A stretch of DNA of 11,576 bases from Baffinella frigidus (Eukaryota > Cryptophyceae > Cryptomonadales > Baffinellaceae). A program made the position numbers and the translations under genes. This document shows, piece after piece, positions 4,935 through 10,752 of the stretch. The stretch spans positions 424,560-436,135 of the forward strand of contig MU646474.1 in the NCBI GenBank assembly GCA_026770585.1, in the 5' to 3' direction. Below the pieces are notes generated by a model. The model was not told the origin of the DNA. It saw only the letters and a list, made by a program, of their open reading frames with translations, and did no database searches. Position 1 is the stretch's first letter. The number at the start of each line of letters is the position of its first letter.

Positions 4935-5165
4935 CCTGGTTTTGGGTTTGGGTTTGGGGTTTAGGTTGCAGGGTTAATGGTTCATGGTTTAGGGTTCAGT
5001 GCAACCCCACGGAGGAGCGTCAGGTTGGCCAGGGAGAACCTTTTGGGGTTTTGGGGGTTGGGGTTTACGGTTTACGGTTTGGGGTTTGGAGTTTGGGGTT
5101 CATGTCGTCGGCTCTTTGTGAAAGGATTTGGAGGTGAGGGAAGGGGTTAGGCTTTCGGGGTTGAG
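4935..5165 (+). repeat. Telomere-like GGGTTTG/GGTTTACGG array
   Basis: Degenerate G-rich heptamer-like units on plus surround the a6 fragment (4998-5040) and extend past the upstream end of the recognisable minus-strand exons. No exon is seen here. Confidence 0.75.
4998..5040 (-). pseudogene. Copy of exon A start (a6)
   Basis: This is nearly identical to 4769-4811, but the acceptor CAG is replaced by AAAAG and the exon runs out after LTLLRG. It is a duplicate of a5 and not an independent exon. Confidence 0.65.
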
Positions 5166-5268
5166 TGTTTACGGGTCCTCTGGTGCAGGCTCTGGCGACG
5201 CAGCGCGCGGCAGGCGTCGAAGCCCTACCACCAGCCCTCCCAAGTGCCTCAAATCGTGTCCTGGAAAG

Positions 5269-5327
5269 TCTTCGATTTTACCTTGGACCGGGGTCACTTT
5301 TGACCCCGATCCAGCGTAAATCGAAGA
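5269..5327. repeat. Hairpin-forming inverted repeat
   Basis: The arms 5269-5296 and 5301-5327 pair with few mismatches around a CTTT loop: TCTTCGATTTTAC opposes GTAAATCGAAGA, and GGGGTCA opposes TGACCCC. It lies in the extra DNA of the left arm. It could be a MITE remnant or a transcribed hairpin. No second copy was seen. Confidence 0.75.
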
Positions 5328-5374
5328 TGCCCCAGAGCACTATTTGAGCTACCTCCAAGGGCTAGTGGTAGGCA

Positions 5375-5700
5375 GGTCCTAGGGCCCTACCGTAGGGCGT
5401 ATGAGCCTACGGTCGATAGCCCGAAACCTTGTGGGGTTTGGAACGTAGGCAAAGGGGGTCGCGCGCGCCGAGCAGGCAGCGGCAGCGCAGGCAGGGCCAG
5501 GCAGCGCGCGCGACAGCACGCGCGCTGCCTGGCCCTGCCTGCCAGGGCCTTGTCTGGCGAGGTGCAGACCGCGGCCCACGCGGCTGGAGCGCACCGCATC
5601 ACGCCACACAACACACCGCGCTGACAAGGCATTTTGAATGACCCCTAAGCGATAAGACCTACGACCCTACGGTAGGCAACCCGTAGGGGCATAGGGGGTT
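5375..5700. mobile_element. Possible non-coding element with related inverted ends
   Basis: The left end CCCTACCGTAGGGCGTATGA (5389) resembles the complement of the right end, which contains CCCTACGGTAGG and CAACCCGTAGGGGCA (5667-5691). The right end is also present, inverted, at 1057-1141. A 24-bp perfect hairpin lies inside. However, about 5543-5598 belongs to the inverted duplication, so this may be two insertions and not one element. No transposase is present. Confidence 0.4.
5487..5542. repeat. Perfect 24-bp GC-rich inverted repeat with 8-nt loop
   Basis: 5487-5510 is the exact reverse complement of 5519-5542, separated by CGACAGCA. The arm contains GGCAGGGCCAGGCAGCGCGC. A transcript from either strand would fold into a very stable stem. 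It lies at the edge of the left arm's extra DNA. Confidence 0.92.
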
Positions 5701-5703
5701 CAT

Positions 5704-5886
5704 ATGGATAAGGTAACGGAAAGGTGGCCCGATTTGGGCCGAAAATCCCTTCGTAGCCCGCTGTGTGGAAGGATTCGCGATGGCGAAGAACAGAACGAAG
5801 AACAGAACAACAACGAAAAAGGTTGTGCCGAGGATACTGTGATTATTATCGGGTCCATCTTTGAGATCGCGTCCAAAACCAACTGA
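5704..5886 (+). CDS. Small ORF spanning an insertion junction, doubtful
   Basis: A 60-codon ATG frame beginning MDKVTERWPDLGRKSL, with an Asn/Glu-rich middle (EEQNEEQNNNEKG), ending AEDTVIIIGSIFEIASKTN. The first part lies in sequence unique to the left arm. The last part (GCAED onward) lies in the duplicated arm, whose counterpart reads GCAEA and then differs in frame. Different origins of its two halves argue against a conserved gene. No family is recognised. Confidence 0.15.
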   Translation: MDKVTERWPDLGRKSLRSPLCGRIRDGEEQNEEQNNNEKGCAEDTVIIIGSIFEIASKTN

Positions 5887-5953
5887 TACATGCGACTGGA
5901 CCTCAGTTTCGTGTGGTAAATTTCACAGGGGATTGACTGGTTGACATGAGGGG

Positions 5954-6188
5954 TTGCGAGTTATTTTAGAAAAACACAAACCGTTGCGAATCATTCCTTC
6001 AATTATTGAATATCTCGATTATTTGGGGGCTGTTCCGACCTCTCCCCCCCGAAAATAATCGACGATGCGACGTCGGAAATGAGTTTCAAAAGTGAAATTC
6101 CCCGAGGGAAAAGTGGACAATTAAGGCTCGAGATAGCGCCACACGCACCAAACTAAGGAAACGTGTCTTGTTTGCATTTGACGTGTAA
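5954..6188 (+). pseudogene. Left-arm copy of AT-rich ORF, two frameshifts
   Basis: This is the counterpart of the open frame at 8428-8652. It begins LRVILEKHKPLRIIPS and matches through YLDYLGAVPT. One extra C in a CCCCCC run then shifts the frame, which is restored by a later length change before ATRTKLRK and the shared ending FDV-stop. Codons are AT-rich, unlike the other exons. If the right-arm copy is a gene, this is its broken duplicate; if not, both are simply duplicated intergenic DNA. Confidence 0.4.
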
Positions 6189-6324
6189 GTGAATCCTTCA
6201 AACGACCGTAAAAATCCGGAATGGCGGTTATTTTTTTGGTCAGCTTTGACCGAAATTCACACACAAGCATCACAGCGCAAGGCTTCTCGAACGCAGACCA
6301 CCGCTCGCAGCCCCAGAAGCAACC

Positions 6325-6459
6325 ATGACGCGTCTCTCCGCCGTCGGGTGTAGAAGGAGGCTTTCGGGTCTCGGAACGAGAAAGAGCTCGCGGACTTTAC
6401 GGCTGGCGAATGTGTACCGGGAAGAGTCCGATTTCCGGCGACGGCTGGTACTAATGTAA
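6325..6459 (+). pseudogene. Decapitated copy of plastid-leader start fused to other sequence
   Basis: The ATG at 6325 and the first codons (MTRLSAV) plus roughly 85 bases of upstream sequence match the right-arm gene start at 8085. After CCGCCGTCG the similarity ends abruptly and a different Arg/Ser-rich frame runs for 37 codons to TAA. The signal-peptide core and the ASAFSP site are absent, so this copy could not direct plastid import. I treat it as the truncated end of the left duplication arm. Confidence 0.6.
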
Positions 6460-6489
6460 TTTTGGAACAAGACAGATTAGATTCTGTCC

Positions 6490-6532
6490 CGCTATCTTGG
6501 GCTCCGACGCCGCTATCTTGGGCTTCCGACGC
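6490..6532. repeat. Tandem doubled CGCTATCTTGGGCTCCGACGC
   Basis: Two units of 21 and 22 bp differ by one inserted T. Related pieces (CGAAGATAAG, CGCTATCTTACGCC) follow up to about 6590. The motif CGCTATCT also occurs in the AT-rich duplicated ORF and at about 1036, but that is short enough to be chance. Confidence 0.75.
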
Positions 6533-6591
6533 CGAAGATAAGGGTGTACATGCTATTTTAGGCATACAATGACGCTATCTTACGCCTTTTC

Positions 6592-6786
6592 ATGTGGACA
6601 GATTCTGGTATGGTGCGAGATGAAATTGGGGTGGGGGGGTTGGGGTTGAGGGAGCACCCGCGGATCTGGAAGGGAGCCTCTCCCTTGGATGAGAACCCGC
6701 CGCCGGACAGCGGAGAGAGACCATCCCTGCAAAACGAGGCTCTTCTTTTTAGGGTGTGGCCTTTTTTTGTGCGTTTTGCGTTTTGA
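6592..6786 (+). other. Open stretch without supporting evidence
   Basis: A 64-codon frame beginning MWTDSGMVRDEIGVGG runs here, but it has no similarity, splice sites or conserved copy, and it ends in a telomere-like array. Otherwise the interval 6533-6785 holds nothing recognised. Confidence 0.15.
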
Positions 6787-6789
6787 GTT

Positions 6790-6890
6790 TTGTGTTTAGT
6801 GTTGAGGGTTCAGGGGGTTTGGGTTTGGTTTTGGGGTCAAGGGTTGGGGTTTAGGGTTCAGGGGTTCAGGTGTAAGGTGTAGGGGCGAGG
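6790..6890 (+). repeat. Degenerate telomere-like array
   Basis: GGGTTCA, GGGTTTG, GGGTTTA and GGGTCAAG units in the same G-rich-on-plus orientation as arrays farther left, ending in a G run (about 6890-6899). Confidence 0.75.
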
Positions 6891-6957
6891 GGGGGGGGGA
6901 GTAGGGGGCGGCGGCTAGGTAGTAAGGATCACAATTATAGAAAGGGAAGGGGCAGGG

Positions 6958-7078
6958 TCTAGCTCCGCCTGAGTAAAACTGGGCTCGCCATAATATTCAT
7001 TCAGCGTAGGAAATCTAGTACAAAGGTGCAACTAAAATACAATTACGGCGAGCCCAACTGTACTAAGGCAGAGCTAGA
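6958..7078. repeat. 37-bp inverted repeat with 47-nt spacer
   Basis: TCTAGCTCCGCCTGAG...GGGCTCGCCATAAT (6958-6994) is matched inverted by 7042-7078 at about 31 of 37 positions. A third, related copy (TCTAGCTCTGTCTCAGTC... GGGCTCACTCAG) lies at 10049-10083. This looks like the paired ends of a tiny foldback element or a satellite family member. Confidence 0.75.
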
Positions 7079-7335
7079 GTGTAAGAAGGGCGGTGCGCAG
7101 AAGGATCACTGATGTGCCGCCGCGCTTGCCTAGCCACACAGCGAGCCACGACGGCATTTCGTGAAAATCCCACAAGTGAATAATCCGTACGCAGGGTATG
7201 GGGGGTTGGTTTCCTACGGATATTTTAACAGAAACCTGGATATGAAATCCATGTGTCCCATTCCAGAATGTCCATTCCAGAATGGGACAACCCAGAATGG
7301 CCTCGCAAATTAACGAGACCGCCAGGGCTCTGTCC

Positions 7336-7408
7336 CGCTCAAAAGTTAACGGGTCTGTACCGCAAATGCAGGATGTCAACTTGAGAATAGTCCGTCAACC
7401 CGACTCGG
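7336..7408 (+). pseudogene. Degenerate copy of the VDxFVPxT segment (copy 1)
   Basis: On plus this reads SKVNGSVPQMQDVNLRIVRQ against SKVDGFVPHTQDVNLRIVGQ at 10108. The frame stops soon after, at TAG. The nucleotide match includes an identical 22-base stretch from GATGTCAACTTG to AGAATAGTC. It is an isolated fragment, about 2.7 kb from the fuller copy. Confidence 0.5.
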
Positions 7409-7566
7409 CTCTAGCTATCGTGTGTCCTCGATTCTAGAAGCAATTCAGCACGCCGCCCCACCACCGCCCGAGGGGCATCTCTCGTCCCCCGCTTTACTCT
7501 CCACCGGTCCCCACCAGATTCAGCATCCGTGCTGTCTCCGCTGCAGCTAGAGCCCCCCCCCCCCCT
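7409..7566. other. Interval with nothing recognised
   Basis: C-rich mixed sequence ending in a C homopolymer just before the tandem repeat. No exon, hairpin or repeat was seen. Confidence 0.4.
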
Positions 7567-7658
7567 CAAGACCCGAGCTGCTCTGCAACATGGGCGTATT
7601 CGGGAAGCTACGCAAGACCCGAGCTGCTCTGCAACATGGGCGTATTCGGGAAGCTACG
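7567..7658. repeat. Exact 46-bp tandem duplication
   Basis: CAAGACCCGAGCTGCTCTGC and the following 26 bases at 7567-7612 are repeated without change at 7613-7658. Since 46 is not a multiple of three, it would disrupt any coding frame. Exact identity implies a recent event or an assembly artefact. Confidence 0.95.
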
Positions 7659-7885
7659 AACGCCGGGTGCTGACGAAAGCGTGGTACCAACAAGGGCCAC
7701 CCGCCTCGCACTGGGAGCCAACCAGCGCGTGGCTGGAGCAACACACTCCCTCGCCCCACAGACCATGCTCGCCTACCCTGAATCCTGCCTTAGCACCAAG
7801 CGCAGCGTTCAGCGGCGCTTGGCTGGGACCAGGAGTCTTTCATGCAGGCCGAGGAGTGGAGTAGGGGAGGAGGGAGGGAACACAC

Positions 7886-8085
7886 TCGCGAGGGAACTGC
7901 TGCATGCGGAGCGTGGAGACGGCGGCGGCACGGCGAAGCACGGGGAGCTTGGCGGACGCGCAGGGGGCAGCGAGACAGAGCCGCGAGCTGGTGGAGAGCG
8001 ATAGGGAGGGGGCGGCCGGAGAGAAGGCCGAGGCGACCGCGAGGGACGCGGCGACAGTGGCGGCGACGGCGGACAGACGCGTCAT
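7886..8085 (-). CDS. First exon of a nuclear-encoded plastid protein: bipartite leader
   Basis: From the ATG at 8085 the minus strand encodes MTRLSAVAATVAASLAV, then ASAFSP, then a Ser/Ala-rich stretch without acidic residues but with Arg and Lys (TSSRLCL, SAKLPVLRRAAA), then STLRMQQF. The first part fits a secretory signal peptide. ASAF with Phe at the presumed +1 position matches the ASAFAP-type cleavage motif known for plastid preproteins of red-lineage secondary algae, and the rest fits a transit peptide. Codons are strongly GC-rich. The exon end is set at a GA/GTGTGT donor; without splicing the frame would stop at 7840 after 81 codons. The mature protein is not visible, so its function is unknown. 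The upstream 0.8 kb is duplicated inverted in the left arm. Confidence 0.7.
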
Positions 8086-8217
8086 GATTGGGTCTGGGGC
8101 TGCGAGCGGAGGTCTGCGTGCAAGAAGCCTTGCGCTGTGATTTTGGTCGCCCTTGAGTGTCGGGATTTCGCCCCGGCACCCTTTTTAAAATGTCGATTGT
8201 AGGTGTTTGGTACGGAG

Positions 8218-8401
8218 TTGGTCACGTTGCTACACGAAAAGCAGGTAGATACGTGACCACTAAACAAAACGACCGCAAAAATCCGGAAGTTGCTTTGGAG
8301 GAACGGCCACTTTGGTGGGTCCACTTGTGTCAAGTGTGGATTTTGGTCACGTGACCAACGCGGATATTGATTCACGCGACCAATCTTGGTCACGTGACCA
8401 A
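8218..8401. promoter_or_regulatory. Cluster of GGTCACGTGACC palindromes upstream of the plastid gene
   Basis: Two perfect 16-bp palindromes TTGGTCACGTGACCAA lie at 8343-8358 and 8386-8401. Related half or degenerate sites lie at 8218-8226 and 8251-8259. Each core is CACGTG, the G-box/E-box recognised by bZIP and bHLH factors in plants and many eukaryotes. They lie about 130-320 bases upstream of the ATG at 8085. The left arm retains only one altered version, at about 6236-6254. A regulatory role is inferred from position and symmetry only. Confidence 0.5.
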
Positions 8402-8427
8402 ACAAATGACGGCAAAATCCGGTCCAC

Positions 8428-8652
8428 TTATACGTCAAATGTACACTTCCTTAATTTAGTGCGTGTGGCGCTATCTCGAGCCTTAATTATCGACTTTACC
8501 CCAGGCTTTTTTGCATTTTTGAAACTAATATCCGACGTCGCATCGTCGATTATTTTCGGGGGAAAGGTCGGAACAGCCCCTAAATAATCGAGATATTCAA
8601 TAATTGAACGAATAATTCGCAACGGTTCATGTTTTTCAAAAATAACTCGCAA
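8428..8652 (-). CDS. AT-rich open frame of unknown function
   Basis: On minus an uninterrupted frame begins (after an upstream TGA, with no ATG nearby) LRVIFEKHEPLRIIRS, continues with EYLDYLGAVPTFPPK and ends KLRKCTFDV-stop. It is basic toward the end. It might be the last exon of an upstream gene or a domesticated fragment of a mobile element. Its codons are AT-rich in contrast to the GC-rich exons elsewhere. The left-arm copy carries two frameshifts, and substitutions between the copies are about as often amino-acid changing as silent in the part I compared, so selection on the protein is not evident. No family is recognised. Confidence 0.25.
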   Translation of the reverse strand: MRVIFEKHEPLRIIRSIIEYLDYLGAVPTFPPKIIDDATSDISFKNAKKPGVKSIIKARDSATRTKLRKCTFDV

Positions 8653-8656
8653 CCCC

Positions 8657-8797
8657 TCATGTCAGCGAAACAATCCTGGTCGCATAAATCTCATAGAAGG
8701 ACCGATAATAACAAAACTGTCCTCGGCACACATGTTTTTTAAAAATAGAAGAAGAAGAAGCCTCGGCACACCCTTTTGTTTTGTTTGTGTTCGCCAT
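8657..8797 (-). CDS. Small ORF (46 codons), doubtful
   Basis: An ATG frame beginning MANTNKTKGCAEASSSS and ending RIVSLT-stop. The left-arm counterpart at 5780 begins MAKNRTKNRTTT but stops after 20 codons in a different frame, so the protein is not conserved between copies. Part of the frame is created by a 40-bp duplication flanked by CCTCGGCACAC. I consider it unlikely to be a gene. Confidence 0.15.
   Translation of the reverse strand: MANTNKTKGCAEASSSSIFKKHVCRGQFCYYRSFYEIYATRIVSLT
8721..8771. repeat. CCTCGGCACAC direct repeat, 40 bp apart
   Basis: The 11-bp motif occurs at 8721-8731 and 8761-8771 with a T/A run and (GAA)n between. The left arm has the corresponding motif once, so the right arm gained the intervening 40 bp, or the left arm lost it. 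Confidence 0.8.
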
Positions 8798-8905
8798 CGC
8801 GGATCCTTGTTGCGGTGCGCTCCAGCCGCGTTGGTCGCGTCTGAACCTCGACAGGGCAGGCCCTGGCTGCTTCGAAACCCTTTGCCTGCCGCGCGCTGCG
8901 TCGCC

Positions 8906-9733
8906 AGAGGCCTTCAACAGACTTCGTGTTTCGCAGAGAAACGTTCGTGGAAAGGTGCCCGGCAACCCTCCCTTTTCAGGTGGAAGAGGTTTTATTGGAG
9001 GACCAGAAGGCGTGTGGCGCAGCTAGGGACGAGGGAACCCCAGCAGGGCTCTTCCGCGTGTGCTGGCCCGCTTCGCCGGTCTCTCAGCACGCTCGCTCTC
9101 CACATTCTCATTGTTGAGACTTGCAAGCACCCTGCGCTACGGCCGCGGCTCACCAGCGCGTGTCTCGCCGTCGTTCCGGGGGGCTTTTTCAGCGACCGCT
9201 CTGGGTTCCCGAGCAGCAACAGTTGTCGGTGGGTGGTCTGGCGGCCTGGCAGACGAGGTTTCCGAACTCTCTTTTCGCAGCAGCCACTGTCCTCCAGAGG
9301 GCGACGAGTCGCATGTGGGAGTTGGTTGATTTGCACTGGAGCCCGCCGGATTCACGACGTGATTCAGCACAAATACTCCCGGCGGGTTCCTGCGCGAATC
9401 ACGTTCTCCCCACACGGCGAATGCTTGCCCTCGTGAGCGCTTGCGAAACCACAAACGCAGTGGATCCGAGCGTCAGTCTGAAAACTCGGGTGGCTGTGGC
9501 AGAACTTGGGAAGGAGGGCAGCACCTGAAGCCGTCCGTCACCGGAAGGCTGCCCTGCCCGAGCGGGAGCTGAGCTGCAGCACGGGCACGGGCACGAGCGC
9601 TGGGTGCTCTCACGGAAACGCTCTCACGCGGATTCTCGCCGCGCACACAAGGGGAGGGCCTTTCTGAGCGCTCCGACATGCCGAGCAAAGGTGCGCGCAG
9701 CCTCACGCGGACTCGCCAGCTTGTAGACTAGGA
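8906..9733. other. Unannotated interval
   Basis: GC-rich sequence with long open frames on both strands (the longest plus frame runs 8732-9436), as expected by chance at this composition. I saw no acceptor/donor pair with conserved copies, no repeat, no RNA gene and no recognisable protein motif. Overlapping frames of similar length on both strands argue against choosing one. Confidence 0.5.
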
Positions 9734-9773
9734 TTCCTAGCTCTGCGTGAGGGGAGTGGACTGACTGCTTTCA

Positions 9774-9836
9774 CGCTCAGTGTTGACGCGTTTGTGCCAC
9801 AAACAGGCGGCTGTGATTTCATTTCTAGCAACCCCA
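9774..9836 (+). pseudogene. Degenerate copy of the VDxFVPxT segment (copy 2)
   Basis: On plus this reads LSVDAFVPQTGGCDFISSNP, related to SKVDGFVPHTQDVNLRI at 10108 at the VD-FVP-T positions and more weakly after. It is preceded by CTAGCTCTG (9737), as the fuller copy is preceded by the same motif at 10050. The frame stops at TGA shortly after. It is similar enough to suspect common origin, but more diverged than copy 1. Confidence 0.35.
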
Positions 9837-10048
9837 CGATGAATGACTGACGCGTGATGTGGCGCAGGACGGGCGCTACGTCCACGGGACGAGCAGCGAT
9901 GGCGCACGCAGGACGCAGCGGTGGAGGCGGAGCAGGGCGCCACAGGTACCAACACCCTGCACCCTCACGCCCTGCTTCGTCTGAGGAAGAATTGCTAGGA
10001 GAGTAGCACAGACGCAGGGGCAGCGTAGGGCCGTGGCTACAGGTACCT

Positions 10049-10083
10049 TCTAGCTCTGTCTCAGTCTTTTCGGGCTCACTCAG
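10049..10083 (+). repeat. Third copy of the TCTAGCTCTG/GGGCTC repeat
   Basis: It resembles each arm of the inverted repeat at 6958-7078. It lies 20-55 bases before the motif-bearing segment at 10105, which suggests that both belong to one duplicated unit. Confidence 0.55.
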
Positions 10084-10104
10084 TTGGTGACCCCGGACCC
10101 TCTC

Positions 10105-10289
10105 CGCTCCAAAGTTGACGGCTTTGTACCGCACACGCAGGATGTCAACTTGAGAATAGTCGGGCAGCCCGAGTGGGGCAGAGCAGAGCGCGGCCACACG
10201 TGGCACAGCCAACACAACACGGCTACACAGAACACCGTTTTGTGGTATCGTAAGGGTGGACGTTGGTACATGAGGCTCGCAGCACACCG
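10105..10289 (+). CDS. Possible exon with VDGFVPHT motif (plus-strand gene)
   Basis: An open plus frame reads RSKVDGFVPHTQDVNLRIV, then a Gln/His/Thr-rich part (HTWHSQHNTATQNTVLWY) and RKGGRWYMRLAAH, with a possible ACC/GTGAAG donor near 10289. The remaining single base would be phase-compatible with an acceptor at 10364 for the next exon. The motif recurs in two degraded copies at 7336 and 9774, whose plus-frame peptides are more alike than the reverse frames. The 5' boundary is not resolved; the start given is where similarity begins. The minus strand is open too, so coding strand is uncertain. No family is recognised. Confidence 0.3.
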
Positions 10290-10364
10290 TGAAGTTGCAC
10301 CGCGGGTTGCTGATGTTGGCGTTGCCATCCCCAGCTGCCCCCGAGACCCCCCCCCCCCAACCAG

Positions 10365-10594
10365 GGCGGGCAGGCGCTGCTCGCAACCCCTCGAGGACGC
10401 CGGGGAGGAAGAGCGCCGGGGCAGAGAAAGACGCCCCCCCGCGCGGGGGGAAGGGCGGCGCGGGGGAGAAGGGACCCGCGGGGGGTGGAGTGGGCGCGGG
10501 CGCGGGCGCGGGGGGGGAGGGGGAGAAGAGCGTGCTGATCTACCCGAGGCGGAAGGAGGGGCAGAACGCGCGCGCGCTGGATAACCAGAACGCG
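10365..10594 (+). CDS. Exon E1 of the plus-strand gene: Gly/Ala/Lys-rich linker and conserved-looking end
   Basis: A C-rich tract and AACCAG form a likely acceptor; a second AG at 10373 is in the same phase. The frame then gives a basic Lys/Gly/Ala-rich low-complexity linker (GRKSAGAEKD, GGKGGAGEKG, GAGAGAGGEG), then SVLIYPRRKEGQNARALDNQ and NA, ending at a strong GCG/GTGAGC donor in phase 0. The end of the exon looks like a folded-domain start. Phase 0 matches the short exon at 11057. I do not recognise the protein. The start is uncertain because of the homopolymers; the donor side is better supported. Confidence 0.45.
10434..10450. repeat. C7-GCGC-G hairpin in exon E1
   Basis: CCCCCCC followed by GCGC and GGGGGG can fold back on itself within the low-complexity part of exon E1. 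Such homopolymers are prone to sequencing indels, so the reading frame upstream of this point is less certain. Confidence 0.7.
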
Positions 10595-10609
10595 GTGAGC
10601 CGGGGGTGC

Positions 10610-10655
10610 TGGGTTGAGGGGTTAGGGTTTGCGGGTTGGGTGAGGCGGGGGTGAA
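10610..10655 (+). repeat. Short telomere-like stretch in the plus-gene intron
   Basis: GGGTTGAGGGGTTAGGGTTT and a few related units directly after the exon E1 donor. Unlike in the minus-strand gene, here the G-rich strand is the sense strand. Confidence 0.6.
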
Positions 10656-10752
10656 TTGGTGAAGTTGTCAAGGTGTGAGCTTGGGGGACTGTTGTTGCTT
10701 TACACGCACGTGGAGGTTGACTAATATCGCTTGGCACGCACGTGTGTTTGCC

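Larger units (their letters stand above)
5188..6346 (+). repeat. Left arm of a large imperfect inverted duplication
   Basis: Segments of this arm match the minus strand of 8064-8905 in order. They are 5190-5228 (with 8879-8904 inverted, 26 bp exact), about 5543-5598 (8811-8866), 5771-6188 (8428-8806) and about 6260-6346 (8064-8150). The last segment includes the start codon and first seven codons of the plastid-targeted gene. Extra DNA splits this arm at about 5231-5542 and 5600-5770. By eye the best segment (5945-6080) matches at roughly nine bases in ten. It is most likely a segmental duplication that has since decayed. Confidence 0.82.
8064..8905 (-). repeat. Right arm of the large inverted duplication
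   Basis: This is the counterpart of 5188-6346. Read on minus it contains the 8811-8904 GC-rich segment, a small ORF start (ATG at 8797), the AT-rich ORF, a palindrome-rich promoter-side region and the plastid-gene start, ending in similarity about 22 bases after the ATG. Compared with the left arm it has additional sequence at about 8150-8400 and lacks the insertions at 5231-5542 and 5600-5770. Confidence 0.82.

Noticed and set aside
7529-7864. 111-codon plus frame over the 46-bp duplication
   Set aside because: The 46-bp unit is not a multiple of three, so the duplication would have broken any original frame. The end overlaps the better-supported plastid-leader exon on the other strand.
8732-9436. 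234-codon plus-strand frame
   Set aside because: It is the longest frame, but it overlaps frames of comparable size on minus, spans the inverted duplication boundary and a 40-bp duplication, has no motif or conserved copy, and its Arg/Ser-rich make-up is what GC-rich noise gives.
9703-10386. 227-codon minus-strand frame
   Set aside because: It has no ATG start and covers two related repeat copies; the plus frame of those copies keeps the motif better. It is probably a chance opening.
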